Below, one piece after another: positions 51,682 to 60,786 of a DNA stretch of 64,000 nt. The stretch is from JACCSI01 sp963815285 (GTDB lineage Bacteria; Acidobacteriota; Vicinamibacteria; Vicinamibacterales; UBA2999): NCBI GenBank assembly GCA_963815285.1, contig CAWFGB010000001.1:1-64000 (forward strand), written 5' to 3'. Positions within the stretch are counted from its first letter, which is position 1. Every line of letters starts with the position of its first letter. The notes below the pieces were generated by a model. That model saw only the letters and a list, made by a program, of their open reading frames with translations, made no database searches and had not been told where the DNA came from. The translations under genes and the position numbers were made by a program.

Positions 51682-51831
51682 CCGCCGAGGATAGCATCGC
51701 CGGCTCCGCCGGAGTTCACAACCGTCAGGGGCTCAGTTCGAACCGTCAGGGCCCGTCGAGACCGGTCTGATGGGCTTGGAGTGGGTGTTTGGGGGTTGAA
51801 CTGAGTTCCTTGGCAGTTTTCGCCTCCTGAG

Positions 51832-51859
51832 GGAACTATTTTCAGCGGCCGGGTTCTAA
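51832..51859 (+). promoter_or_regulatory. candidate ECF sigma promoter
   Basis: GGAACT (51832-51837), 17-base spacer, TCTAA (51855-51859). This resembles the sigma-E-type -35/-10 pair GGAACTT / TCTGA and lies about 55 bases upstream of an ECF sigma gene, which would fit autoregulation. Confidence 0.5.
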
Positions 51860-51914
51860 ATACTCGAGTCCCAGTTCCTGTTAGCGGGCTGGGCGGGGAG
51901 TTGATAGACTGGCT

Positions 51915-52547
51915 GTGTCACGACTCATCGCCGAGCATCTAGTGAAAAACGCGGGAGCCCTTGGGTGGAGTGAGGTAGGCACCGGTGAAGCGGCGCTGAT
52001 TCAGCGTTGCACCGCCGGCGAGGAGTCGGCGTGCGCCGAGTTGGTCGCGAGTCACGAGCGCATGGTGTTCCAGCTCGCCCTGCATTTGCTTGCCGACCGT
52101 GACGAAGCGCTCGACCTGTCGCAGGAAGTATTCCTGCGGGTTTTCCGAACCCTGCCATCGTTTCGCGGGCAATCGGCGCTGAAGACCTGGATCTACCGAA
52201 TCGCGATCAACCAGGCGCGCAACCGCCAGCGATGGTGGCGCCGTCGTCGTCGTTCGGATCAGGTCCAACTCGAACAGCACGTGCTCGATCACGGCGACCT
52301 GCAACAGCCGGGTGATGGCGATGCTCCCGATCGCGCCCTGGCCCGCAAGGAAATGGCTGCACGCCTCTGGGCCGCGCTCGACGCGCTGCCGTTCGATCAA
52401 CGAACGGTCATCGTCCTGCGGGAGATCGATGGATTGAGTTACGACGAGATTGCTGAATCGCTGAGCGTGGCCGTGGGCACAGTCAAGTCGCGCCTGACCC
52501 GCGCGCGTCAGACCCTGCGCCAGCAGCTGAGCGAGGTGCGGGCATGA
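51915..52547 (+). CDS. ECF RNA polymerase sigma factor
   Basis: 210 residues from the GTG at 51915. Region 2 (ERMVFQLALHLLADRDEALD, LSQEVFLRVFRTLPSFRG, LKTWIYRIAINQARNRQRWW) and region 4 (LPFDQRTVIVLREIDGLSYD, EIAESLSVAVGTVKSRLTRA) are complete, with a basic linker (RRRRRSDQ). Sigma-E/RpoE-like. The next gene, overlapping by ATGA, encodes its likely anti-sigma factor. Confidence 0.93.
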   Translation: MSRLIAEHLVKNAGALGWSEVGTGEAALIQRCTAGEESACAELVASHERMVFQLALHLLADRDEALDLSQEVFLRVFRTLPSFRGQSALKTWIYRIAINQARNRQRWWRRRRRSDQVQLEQHVLDHGDLQQPGDGDAPDRALARKEMAARLWAALDALPFDQRTVIVLREIDGLSYDEIAESLSVAVGTVKSRLTRARQTLRQQLSEVRA

Positions 52548-53422
52548 TGCACGTGCTTCCGTGCGCGCAGGTCCGAGAGGATCTGCAGGCGTATCACGAC
52601 GGGGAACTCTCGATCGACACGCAGGTCCTCATTCAAAGTCATTTGCAGGAATGCGTCGCCTGCCGGTTGGAGGCCTCGGCCCTCTCGGACCTGAGCCATG
52701 CGCTGCGCACGATGGCCGGCGCCGTTCCAGGCCGTGCGGCGCGCGAGGCCGGTCTCATCTCGCGCGCAGTGCTCGACCGCATCGGCGTCGAGGAGCGCTT
52801 TTCGCTGGTCGCGCAGGCCCGCGAATCCTTCCAGGACATGCACCTCGTGTGGGCCGGACTCGGGGCCACCTTCGCGATGCTGATCTGCATTTTCGCGTCG
52901 GCCGGCGTGCTCCAGGCCGCCAGCAATGAACGTCCGGATTCACTTGCCGGGATCATCAGCACGATCGCCCGGGGCTCAATCGATCCGGTTCGGCTAGCCG
53001 CGTCTCCGCTCGAGAACGAGCCACTCCTCGACACAACCGAAAGCCTTCCCGCGGGGATCGAGGGCGACCTGATGCTCTCCGCGTTTGTCACGCGCGATGG
53101 ACGCATTCAGAACGTCGCGGTGCTGGAAGAAGAAGCGCTTGCCTTGCACGTCAAGCCGGAGGCGGTGCTGGCGATGATCGATGCGGCGTCGCGCGCACGT
53201 TTCTCGCCTTCGCATTTCCCTGCGTTTGCCGGCGGGGTCAACGTGGTGTGGCTGGTCACTTCGACCACCGTCAAGGGGAGGCCGGATTACGACCTCTACC
53301 TGGTCAGCCCGCCTCGCTTGGCCACGCCCGTGCTCGGTCCGCCCGCCCCGGTCAAGCCGTCCGTCACTCCGTCTGCCAAGGGCCCGAACACAACCGCAGG
53401 CGACGACAGCTTCGCCGCGTAA
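52544..53422 (+). CDS. zinc-finger anti-sigma factor with TonB-like C-terminus
   Basis: 292 residues. The N-terminal anti-sigma zinc motif CAQVREDLQAYHDGELSIDT, HLQECVAC carries the H-x3-C-x2-C ligands of the ZAS domain. A membrane helix lies near 105-125 (LGATFAMLICIFASAGVLQA). The extracytoplasmic part (about 165-250) resembles a TonB C-terminal domain: LMLSAFVTRDGRIQNVAVLE, then RARFSPSHFPAFAGGVNVVW. Sigma sequestration plus a TonB-like sensor arm suggests control by envelope or outer-membrane signals. Overlaps the sigma gene by four bases. Confidence 0.85.
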   Translation: MMHVLPCAQVREDLQAYHDGELSIDTQVLIQSHLQECVACRLEASALSDLSHALRTMAGAVPGRAAREAGLISRAVLDRIGVEERFSLVAQARESFQDMHLVWAGLGATFAMLICIFASAGVLQAASNERPDSLAGIISTIARGSIDPVRLAASPLENEPLLDTTESLPAGIEGDLMLSAFVTRDGRIQNVAVLEEEALALHVKPEAVLAMIDAASRARFSPSHFPAFAGGVNVVWLVTSTTVKGRPDYDLYLVSPPRLATPVLGPPAPVKPSVTPSAKGPNTTAGDDSFAA

Positions 53423-53467
53423 CCCGCGCGCTTGCTCCGCTCGCGTGCAGGACGCGAGATCGCCGTC

Positions 53468-55684
53468 CTACTTGAGCACGATCTCGCCCGTGCCCACGTT
53501 GTTCATCGCGTCAGTGCTCCGCACCACCAGCGTCCGCCCCGCCATGGCGACGTCCAGTCGCAGGCTAAACTGCTCGCGGCGCGCGTCGAGAATCCCATCC
53601 TCGGGAAACGCGCTCTGCCACGGCTGCGAGTCCACCGAATATTCGACACGCGCCACCACGGAATCGGCATCGCGAGCCTCGAATGGCACCACGATACGAT
53701 CCGACTCGCGACGCGGGGTTCCGAGGCTGACGGTTGGCGCGGTGTTGTCCACGTCGAAGCTCGCGCTTTCACGCTCTCCGCGCAACACCGTGTCGGGCGG
53801 GTTCGACTTGTGGTCTGACGCGACGATCTTCACGACGTAGGACCCGTTGGGCGCCGACGACGTGTCCCACACCAGAATGGTGTCGGTCAACCCTTCCTTG
53901 AGCACCTTCCAGCTGGTATCGCCCTCGCGCCGGTAGACTACGTCGTAGACGAGTTCGTCGCCGTTCTCGTCGTCGGCCTTCCAGATGAATGTCTGCAACC
54001 CCTTCTGATAAGTGCGGCGGCCCAGCGTTGGCGCGCCTGCGACATTAGGCGTATTCACCGCGTCCGCCGTGCGCCGTTCGATGGTTTGGTCATTGAACCC
54101 GGCGATCTCCGTTTCACCGCTCGAAAACGGCTTCTGGAAGACGACGCCCGGCGGGTGAACCGTGATCGACGCGATGTCCGGTCTGATGTTGCGTTGCAGG
54201 TAAGCGGCAGTGACCGAGGTTAGCATGGGTGAGTTGCCCTTCCCGTTGAGGACCGCGCGCCACTGCAGATAGCGGGCGTTCGGGCTGGCGATGGCGGTCC
54301 CGTTCGGATCGCTATACGTCGCGGACCAGTCGCTCCACGCTTCGTCAGGCGTCCGAGTGTTGCCGGAGCGCGTTTGCAGTTCGACACGTGTACCGGGAGG
54401 CGTCGTGGCACGCCAGGCGATAGTCCCCCAACTGGACACGACGCGGGCATCCTTGACGTCGGAGTCATAGGTGCCGCGAGACGCGCGGCCGGCCGAGAGC
54501 GCCAGGAGTTGTCCCGGATTCGACGTGGCCAACAACGTGCGGCCCTCGGTTCGTTGCAGGGCAACGGCCTGCTGCGCGGTGACGCGGGTCAGCAGCGTCG
54601 GCCGCATCGGGCTGCCGGTCAACCGGAAAATCTTGCCTTTACCTCCGGTCGCGACGATCAAGGCGCCATCCGGCTCTACGACCACGTCGTAGGGGGCGTC
54701 CTCGGTGGATTCCCACAATTGATCCCATAAGCCGTTCGGGAGCACGCGGTAGATGGCTCCAGTCGGCCCCCGGCGATCGCCACTAGCCTGGGTGGACGGC
54801 GAGGGCTGCGGGCTCATGGGGACGTCGATGATGGCGATCGAGGTGATCTCAGTCGACACGGTCGGCACCGCGGTTGGCGTCGGCGGGTCGACAGTCGGCG
54901 CGCTGGTGTCGGCCCCTTGCGCGGCGCGGCCGCTCTGAGCGGCGGCGTAGAGCGCCCCTTTGTCGTCGAAGCGCAGCGCCCGCATTTCCTGATAGGGCGT
55001 ATCAAGCACGAGAAAGCCTTTGCCTTGCGCGTCGACGCGGAAAACACGGCCGGGCAACCCGGTGCCGACCATCAGGTTTCCGGCGCGATCGAACGACAAC
55101 GCCAGCGCGTGGGTCGTTTTGGTCGAGAAAAACGTCGTGCTCTGGCCGTCCGGCGTAATGCGATAGACCACACCCTTGTCGCCGGTTGCCGCGTACACGA
55201 CGCCTTTCGAATCGGTCGCGACTGCCCAGATGTATTTGTCGTCGGGGTCGAAGAAGGTGGTGGCCTGTCCCTTGGCGTCTACGCGATAGATTCGACCGTC
55301 CGGAGAGGTTCCCACGTAAAGGCCGCCGTCCGGCGCCGGCGCGAGCGCGTGCACTTCCATCTCCGCGCTGTCGTAAAACACCGTGCCGTTCCCGTTGCGA
55401 TCGACACGAATGACCCGGCCCTCGTTGCCGGTGCCCAGGAACCACGAATCGTCTGGACCGGCCAGCATGGTCCAGACAAACGGCACCCCCGTCTCGTGAA
55501 TCCTCCGCACCTCGGGGCCGAGCATGAGGCGGCCGTGTTCGTCGATGGACAGATGCTCGACGTCGCCGCGAAGGAAGTCGGCTTGGGTGGCGGCCTGCCA
55601 GAAGCCGGGCGTGGCGGCGACGGGCAGGACAGCTACAGTGAGGGCGGCGAGAAGGGTCGCGGCCCGTGCGGTCGATTGGGTCAT
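53468..55684 (-). CDS. secreted beta-propeller protein
   Basis: 738 residues from the ATG at 55684, the Met that directly starts the signal peptide (MTQSTARAATLLAALTVAVL). Residues about 60-430 hold NHL/SMP30-like propeller blades with recurring GNEGRVIRVDRNGNG, YVGTSPDGRIYRVDAKG and YAATGDKGVVYRITPDG. The rest contains Ig/fibronectin-like beta segments (WSDWSATYSDPNG, NAPNGSYVVKIVASDHKS) and a C-terminal bacterial-Ig-like unit. Probably periplasmic or surface. It follows the S55 peptidase gene by 13 bases, so the two are likely co-expressed. Function unknown. Confidence 0.78.
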   Translation of the reverse strand: MTQSTARAATLLAALTVAVLPVAATPGFWQAATQADFLRGDVEHLSIDEHGRLMLGPEVRRIHETGVPFVWTMLAGPDDSWFLGTGNEGRVIRVDRNGNGTVFYDSAEMEVHALAPAPDGGLYVGTSPDGRIYRVDAKGQATTFFDPDDKYIWAVATDSKGVVYAATGDKGVVYRITPDGQSTTFFSTKTTHALALSFDRAGNLMVGTGLPGRVFRVDAQGKGFLVLDTPYQEMRALRFDDKGALYAAAQSGRAAQGADTSAPTVDPPTPTAVPTVSTEITSIAIIDVPMSPQPSPSTQASGDRRGPTGAIYRVLPNGLWDQLWESTEDAPYDVVVEPDGALIVATGGKGKIFRLTGSPMRPTLLTRVTAQQAVALQRTEGRTLLATSNPGQLLALSAGRASRGTYDSDVKDARVVSSWGTIAWRATTPPGTRVELQTRSGNTRTPDEAWSDWSATYSDPNGTAIASPNARYLQWRAVLNGKGNSPMLTSVTAAYLQRNIRPDIASITVHPPGVVFQKPFSSGETEIAGFNDQTIERRTADAVNTPNVAGAPTLGRRTYQKGLQTFIWKADDENGDELVYDVVYRREGDTSWKVLKEGLTDTILVWDTSSAPNGSYVVKIVASDHKSNPPDTVLRGERESASFDVDNTAPTVSLGTPRRESDRIVVPFEARDADSVVARVEYSVDSQPWQSAFPEDGILDARREQFSLRLDVAMAGRTLVVRSTDAMNNVGTGEIVLK

Positions 55685-55697
55685 AAAGAGTCGGCGG

Positions 55698-57533
55698 CTA
55701 GGGTTGGTCGAGCGCAATTGTCAGCTGGCGCGATCCGCTGACCGCCATCTCGACGGGCAGTGCCCATTCACCGCGGGTGGCGCTGCGAAGCGGGGAGTAA
55801 GTCCCGCTGTTGCGATCGGCCTCGAGGACGGCAAGCACTGACGGCGGCAATGCGGCCAGCGGTTCGCCGTTGACGACCGCGCCAGAATCGGGTGACGACA
55901 GGCGCACGTACAGGCGATTGCTGCGCCGGGCCTTGTTGAAGGTGCGAATCAGCTGCGCCACCTCTTGAGTTTCAGCGCCGCGCGCCGTTCGGCGGTCCTC
56001 GGCGGATAGCCGGTTGGCGTCGCCGACGAGCAGCTGCATCGTCCCCGACGCGTGTGCGGGGATATCGATGGGAATGGTCTTGAGCAGATCCTCGCCGGTG
56101 CTGGTGCGGAGCAGCACCTTGACGTTAACGGCACGGCCGGGGCGCGGCCGATCGGTATCGAGCCAGACGCGCTCAACGCGCGCGGTGCGCGACTGCTCAG
56201 TGGCGTCGATGGTGAGCGCCAGCTTCTGGACTTCGACAGGCGTTGCGGCGTTCCGAATCAACAGGGTCAGCGGCCCGGCAACGTAAGCCGAGGCCGCATT
56301 GGCGGGTTGCTCACCGGCAAAGATGTCCTCGAAGGCGATGTCGCCATGCTGCCCCACAGTTGCAGTGCCTTTCACGGTGTAGGAGGCCGGGCCGGCACTG
56401 CGTTCGTAACTTAGCAGCACATTCGCGACGGTCAAGTACGTCAACAACGGCGTGAAGGTGTGATCGCGGACCATCGAGAACGAGAAGGTCCGGCTCGGTG
56501 TGCGATCCGAATTGAGCGTGATCGTGACCGGGATCATCGCCGGAGCCGCGCCGAGTCGTCCGGCGACGGCGGTGGCACGATCCTGCTGCACAGTGCCGAC
56601 GACCTCGCCAAAGCTGGCCAGCTTGCTCGAGGTCATCAGGCTCGGCAGCACCACATGGACATCGGCTTGAGTAAGGGGAAACTCGGTCGGCCCGAGGTTG
56701 AACATCGGGTGGCCGAAGCCGTAGATTCGATCGCCATCCACGTGCGTGACCGTGCCCGTCGCGCCCAGCACGAAGTCGCCTGTGAGGAGCGCCACACCCA
56801 TGGCGTCGCCCGGGCGCAACGTGCGCGACGTCGTCGAAACCGGGCGCGTCTGCGCTTGCTCTATCGACGAGGACACCGGGAGAAACCCTCGCTCGGTGAA
56901 GGCCGTTGTCAGCGGTCTGAGGACCTCAGCCAAGAATCCGGCGGCGACCAGCGGCACAGAGATCGGCCGCAGCATCGTGGCGACCTCGGCAAGTCCAGCG
57001 TCGCCCGAGACGATCGTGGGGACCCCGCCAGAGGCAAAGGGCAGCGTCCGTCCGAGTCCCTGGCTCCAGACCGCAAACAGTTCTTGTGGCGTTGGCGGCG
57101 AGGACAGGGCCACTGGGCGCGAGCCGGGCACAGAGGGCGCCAACGCTGTGGCTGCCGTCATCTCACCAATCGGTGTGATCCCGGCAATTGGCTGCTTGGG
57201 AAACTGACCCAGCTGATACGACACCGCGCCGAGCAGCCGGCCCTCGATGTAGACCGGGCTGCCGCTCATCCCGGCGATGACGCCGGTTTCGGCGAGCGGT
57301 CCACCTTCGAGCCGCGCGAGGATGATGTCGCGGTTCGGGCCGACCACGTTCTTGAGCACGCCGATGATGTGAACCGTGAATTGTTCGATCTTGTTGCCCT
57401 GAAAGACCGTATGGCCGACGCCGACCATGCCGGGTCGTACCTCATCAACCGGGAAGACGCGGGTTTGCGCCGCCGGGGAGACGCTAATGACCCCGGCCAG
57501 AACGCTCAGAACAGCGAGAATGCGAAGATTCAT
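55698..57533 (-). CDS. S55 (SpoIVB-like) serine peptidase domain protein
   Basis: 611 residues. A signal peptide is followed by the S55 domain (about 25-240): FPVDEVRPGMVGVGHTVFQG, RLEGGPLAETGVIAGMSGSP, VYIEGRLLGAVSYQLG. The Ser in GMSGSPVY matches the family nucleophile and a conserved His lies in GVGHTVF. Further on, VTHVDGDRIYGFGHPMFNLG is a second conserved block. The C-terminal ~300 residues are beta-rich. S55 peptidases signal across membranes in spore formers; in acidobacteria the role is unknown. Divergent from the trp operon. Confidence 0.85.
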   Translation of the reverse strand: MNLRILAVLSVLAGVISVSPAAQTRVFPVDEVRPGMVGVGHTVFQGNKIEQFTVHIIGVLKNVVGPNRDIILARLEGGPLAETGVIAGMSGSPVYIEGRLLGAVSYQLGQFPKQPIAGITPIGEMTAATALAPSVPGSRPVALSSPPTPQELFAVWSQGLGRTLPFASGGVPTIVSGDAGLAEVATMLRPISVPLVAAGFLAEVLRPLTTAFTERGFLPVSSSIEQAQTRPVSTTSRTLRPGDAMGVALLTGDFVLGATGTVTHVDGDRIYGFGHPMFNLGPTEFPLTQADVHVVLPSLMTSSKLASFGEVVGTVQQDRATAVAGRLGAAPAMIPVTITLNSDRTPSRTFSFSMVRDHTFTPLLTYLTVANVLLSYERSAGPASYTVKGTATVGQHGDIAFEDIFAGEQPANAASAYVAGPLTLLIRNAATPVEVQKLALTIDATEQSRTARVERVWLDTDRPRPGRAVNVKVLLRTSTGEDLLKTIPIDIPAHASGTMQLLVGDANRLSAEDRRTARGAETQEVAQLIRTFNKARRSNRLYVRLSSPDSGAVVNGEPLAALPPSVLAVLEADRNSGTYSPLRSATRGEWALPVEMAVSGSRQLTIALDQP

Positions 57534-57562
57534 TGCAAATTGTTGAGAAACGGAGTTGATTA

Positions 57563-57612
57563 ATTATAGACGGCTTCGCGCATTGACAAGATTTAGACGA
57601 GTCGAGTACCGT
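57563..57612. promoter_or_regulatory. overlapping divergent promoter candidates
   Basis: Plus strand: TTGACA at 57583-57588, then TACCGT near 57607 after 18 bases, a weak -10 for the trp operon. Minus strand: TTGTCA (57589-57584), 15 bases, TATAAT (57568-57563) for the S55 peptidase gene. The two -35 boxes overlap in one near-palindrome, so the promoters probably exclude each other. Confidence 0.45.
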
Positions 57613-57675
57613 TCCAGCTTCGTGGTCTTCGCAAATCATCGCCTCGCCGCCCCGACCGTCGCCTCCGGCTCCCGG

Positions 57676-57732
57676 ATGCTCGGGATGGCGTGCGGCTGGT
57701 GGTGGTATTGGCATCCTTCCGAAGGGGCCTAG
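57676..57732 (+). CDS. trp operon leader peptide
   Basis: An 18-residue peptide, MLGMACGWWWYWHPSEGA, with four Trp codons and one Tyr in a block of five (57697-57711) and a stop at 57730. An in-frame GTG at 57622 would give a 36-residue version. A Trp-codon cluster this dense in the leader of a trp operon, followed by alternative hairpins and a terminator, is the classic sensor of charged tRNA-Trp. No other ORF here would explain it. Start site not settled. Confidence 0.85.
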   Translation: MLGMACGWWWYWHPSEGA

Positions 57733-57805
57733 GCAGGCGAGTTTCACCACACCAGAACTGACTCGAACCAAGCGCCTCTTCAGATTAGCTGAAGAGGCGT
57801 TTTTT
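57721..57805 (+). promoter_or_regulatory. trp attenuator with mutually exclusive hairpins
   Basis: Terminator hairpin 57773-57799: perfect 11-bp stem CGCCTCTTCAG/CTGAAGAGGCG, loop ATTAG, then six T (57800-57805). Antiterminator: GAAGGGGC (57721-57728) can pair with GCCTCTTC (57774-57781) by eight pairs, one of them G-U, which removes the left arm of the terminator. A weak protector hairpin CCTT/AAGG (57715-57718 with 57722-57725) competes for the antiterminator strand. That strand overlaps the end of the leader peptide, ten bases after the Trp codons. A ribosome stalled for lack of charged tRNA-Trp would leave it free to form the antiterminator. Confidence 0.85.
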
Positions 57806-57811
57806 GTTTCT

Positions 57812-59254
57812 ATGCGCGTCTCAAAACTCTGTGTCACCGTCACCGGCCCGACGATGGCCGACCTCAGGAAGCGCCGCGACGAAGTCGCCGACGCCGACAT
57901 GGTCGAATTACGCGTGGACACCGTGGCAGACCCGGATGCGGCGGCCGCCCTGGCAGGCCGGCGGACCCCGGTGATCTTCACTTGCCGCCCCACGTGGGAG
58001 GGCGGTCAGTTCAAGGGTTCAGAGGATGAGCGGCGGCGCCTGCTCCGCGAGGCACGGCAACTAGGGGCCGAGTACGTCGATGTCGAGTGGAAGGCAGGCT
58101 TCACGGAGTTAATCGAACGCCATGGTGGACAAGGTGTCGTGCTGTCGATGCATGACTTCGACGGGGTCCCCGCGGATCTCGCCTCGCGTGCAGCGGCGAT
58201 GCGGGCGACCGGTGCCGAGGTTATCAAACTCGCGGCAATGGCACATCGGCTCACCGACTGTCTGCCGCTCTGGTCCCTTGGCCGGGCTTCGACGGGCCCG
58301 ATGGCGCTCGTCGCGATGGGGGAGGCTGGCGTGGCAACACGGGTTCTGGCCCGGCGATTCGGGTCCTGTTGGACGTACGCCGGCGACGGGATCGCGCCCG
58401 GGCAATTGTCGTTCACCCGCCTGCGCGACGAGTTTGCTTTCCGCAGTGTAACGGAGCGGACCGCCGTCTACGGAGTCGTCGGTCGACCCGTCACCCATTC
58501 GGTATCGCCGGCTATGCACAACGCCGCGTTCAGGGCGGCGCACATCGACGCGGTCTACCTGCCGCTCGCGGCCGCTGACTTCGACGACTTTGTCCAGTTT
58601 GCAGACCAGATGGCACTGACGGGCGCGAGTGTCACCGCGCCATTCAAGATCGAGGCGTTTGAGAGAGCGAATGAACGCGACGCCATGAGCCGGCGCACGC
58701 AGTCAGTCAACACGCTCAAGCGTTCGGGCGATCGCTGGCTCGGCTCGAACACGGACGCCGCAGGTTTTCTGGAGCCACTCCAGGCACGGATGTCCGTACG
58801 CGGCGCGCGCACGACGATTCTGGGTGCGGGTGGCGCCGCCCGGGCTGCGGCCGAGGCGCTGAGCGCGGCCGGGGCTCATGTGTCGATTGCCGCCAGGCAT
58901 CAGGCGCGTGCCGAAGAGGTTGCGGCGCGGGTCGGCTGCTCGGTGGGAGATTGGCCCCCGATGCCGCACTCGTGGGACATCCTCGTGAACGCCACGCCCG
59001 TGGGAACCACACCTGGCATCCACGAGAGCCCGCTTCCTGATGGCCCGTTCAACGGGAAACTCGTGTACGACCTGGTTTACAACCCGCCAGAAACGATGCT
59101 GCTGCGGGAGGCGCGCGCGGCGGGCCTCCGCACGCTCGGCGGACTCGACATGCTGGTGGCTCAAGCACAGCGGCAGTTCGAGTGGTGGACCGGACTCAAA
59201 CCGTCGGAACGCGTGATGCGGGGGGCTGCGCAGCGCGCAATGCAGGATGCATGA
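57812..59254 (+). CDS. aroDE: fused 3-dehydroquinate dehydratase / shikimate dehydrogenase
   Basis: 480 residues. The N-terminal type I dehydroquinase (about 1-215) has MVELRVDTVADPD, catalytic His in LSMHDFDG and Schiff-base Lys in EVIKLAAMA. The C-terminal shikimate dehydrogenase (about 220-475) has YGVVGRPVTHSVSPAMHNAA, catalytic Lys in SVTAPFKIEAF, GSNTDAAGFL, the NADP loop LGAGGAARAAAEAL and GGLDMLVAQAQRQFEWWTG. It does two consecutive shikimate-pathway steps, as in plants and a few bacteria. First gene after the Trp attenuator, seven bases past the terminator T-run, and overlaps trpE's possible upstream start (ATGA). Confidence 0.93.
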   Translation: MRVSKLCVTVTGPTMADLRKRRDEVADADMVELRVDTVADPDAAAALAGRRTPVIFTCRPTWEGGQFKGSEDERRRLLREARQLGAEYVDVEWKAGFTELIERHGGQGVVLSMHDFDGVPADLASRAAAMRATGAEVIKLAAMAHRLTDCLPLWSLGRASTGPMALVAMGEAGVATRVLARRFGSCWTYAGDGIAPGQLSFTRLRDEFAFRSVTERTAVYGVVGRPVTHSVSPAMHNAAFRAAHIDAVYLPLAAADFDDFVQFADQMALTGASVTAPFKIEAFERANERDAMSRRTQSVNTLKRSGDRWLGSNTDAAGFLEPLQARMSVRGARTTILGAGGAARAAAEALSAAGAHVSIAARHQARAEEVAARVGCSVGDWPPMPHSWDILVNATPVGTTPGIHESPLPDGPFNGKLVYDLVYNPPETMLLREARAAGLRTLGGLDMLVAQAQRQFEWWTGLKPSERVMRGAAQRAMQDA

Positions 59255-59304
59255 AGAGCTTGTTGTCCGGCACCTCTGGCACTCTAGTCACCAGGCTTTT
59301 TCGA

Positions 59305-60786
59305 ATGAAACTGACTACTCTCGAAGAATTCACCGATCTCGCCAAGCGCGCGACGTTCGTGCCTGTCGTGAAAGAGGTCGTGGCCGACCTGTTGACGCCA
59401 GTCTCTGCGTTCCTGAAAATCGCGGAGCATTCCGATTACGCGTTTCTGCTCGAGAGCGTCGAGGGCGGCGAGCATGTGGGACGGTACTCGTTTCTCGGCA
59501 AGGACCCGTTTCTTATCCTGCGGGGCCGCGGCCATCACACCGCGATCGATCGCGCAGGAACGACCTCGATCTCGGACAAGCCCTTCATCGCGACGCTCCG
59601 CGACTTGATGAACCGCTTTCAGTCGCCGTTTGTCCCGGGCTTGCCGCGTTTCACGGGAGGGGCCGTCGGCTATCTCGGATACGACACCGCCTCGTGGTTC
59701 GAACCTGGCGTCGCACGTCCGGCACAGGGCGCAGGCTCACCCGCCTCGAGCGATGATGCCGGCTTCATGCTCTTCGATACGGTGCTGGCGTTCGATCACG
59801 TGCAGCACCGCATCCTGTTGATCGCGAACGCCCGCATTTCGGGCGACGAAGACCTGCGGTCGCTCTATCAGTTTGCCTGCGCGAAGATCGAATTTCTCGA
59901 GGGGGAACTCGAACGTGCGCTGTCCCTGCCACGTATTACGTCCAGCGAAACGCTGTCCCTGGAATCAAATTTCACGCAGCCCGCGTTCGAAGCCATCGTC
60001 CGCCAGGCGAAGGAGTCGATTGCGGCGGGCGACATCTATCAGGTCGTGCTCTCGCAGCGGTTTTCGGCCGACTTCGGTGTCGATCCCTTCACCGTGTATC
60101 GCGCCCTGAGGCACGTCAACCCATCCCCTTACATGTTCTTTGTCCGGATGGGCGGCCGCTGCATCGTCGGCTCCTCACCCGAGATGCTCGTGCGCGTCGA
60201 AGGACGCCACGCAGTCACGCACCCGATTGCCGGCACGCGGCCCCGCGGCCGAAGTGACGACGAAGACCAGCGGCTCGCCGAAGAGCTGAAGCGCAACGAG
60301 AAGGAACGCGCCGAGCACGTGATGCTGGTCGATCTCGGCCGCAACGATCTCGGACGCGTGTGTGAATACGGCAGCGTGCGCGTGCCGACCTTCATGTCGC
60401 TCGAGCGCTACTCGCACGTCATGCACCTGGTCTCGGTCGTCGAGGGACAGCTGGCTGGAGATCTGGATCGGCTCGACGCGCTGGTGGCCTGCTTTCCGGC
60501 CGGAACGGTATCGGGCGCACCCAAGGTACGCGCGATGCAGATCATCAACGAGCTCGAGACGACCCACCGCGGGATTTATGCGGGCGCCGTCGGGTACCTG
60601 GACTTCGCGGGCAATCTCGACTTCTGCATCGCGATTCGCACCATTGTGCTGGAGAACGGGCGGGCCCACATCCAGGCTGGGGCTGGGATTGTGGCCGATT
60701 CGAACCCGACCGCGGAGTATGAAGAAACCAAGGACAAGGCGCGGGCCATGGTGCGCGCGCTCGAACTTGCGCTGGCGGGACTCTGA
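59305..60786 (+). CDS. trpE: anthranilate synthase component I
   Basis: 493 residues from the ATG at 59305 (MKLTTLEEFTDLAKRATFVP); an upstream ATG at 59251, coupled to the aroDE stop and with an AGGA site, would add 18 residues. The Trp feedback-site motif FLLESVEGGEHVGRYSFLG is intact, so the enzyme should be Trp-inhibited. Catalytic chorismate-binding blocks: GDIYQVVLSQRF, HPIAGTRPRGR, LVDLGRNDLGRVCEYGSV, FPAGTVSGAPKVRAM and IQAGAGIVADSNPTAEYEET. It makes anthranilate from chorismate with TrpG. Confidence 0.96.
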   Translation: MKLTTLEEFTDLAKRATFVPVVKEVVADLLTPVSAFLKIAEHSDYAFLLESVEGGEHVGRYSFLGKDPFLILRGRGHHTAIDRAGTTSISDKPFIATLRDLMNRFQSPFVPGLPRFTGGAVGYLGYDTASWFEPGVARPAQGAGSPASSDDAGFMLFDTVLAFDHVQHRILLIANARISGDEDLRSLYQFACAKIEFLEGELERALSLPRITSSETLSLESNFTQPAFEAIVRQAKESIAAGDIYQVVLSQRFSADFGVDPFTVYRALRHVNPSPYMFFVRMGGRCIVGSSPEMLVRVEGRHAVTHPIAGTRPRGRSDDEDQRLAEELKRNEKERAEHVMLVDLGRNDLGRVCEYGSVRVPTFMSLERYSHVMHLVSVVEGQLAGDLDRLDALVACFPAGTVSGAPKVRAMQIINELETTHRGIYAGAVGYLDFAGNLDFCIAIRTIVLENGRAHIQAGAGIVADSNPTAEYEETKDKARAMVRALELALAGL

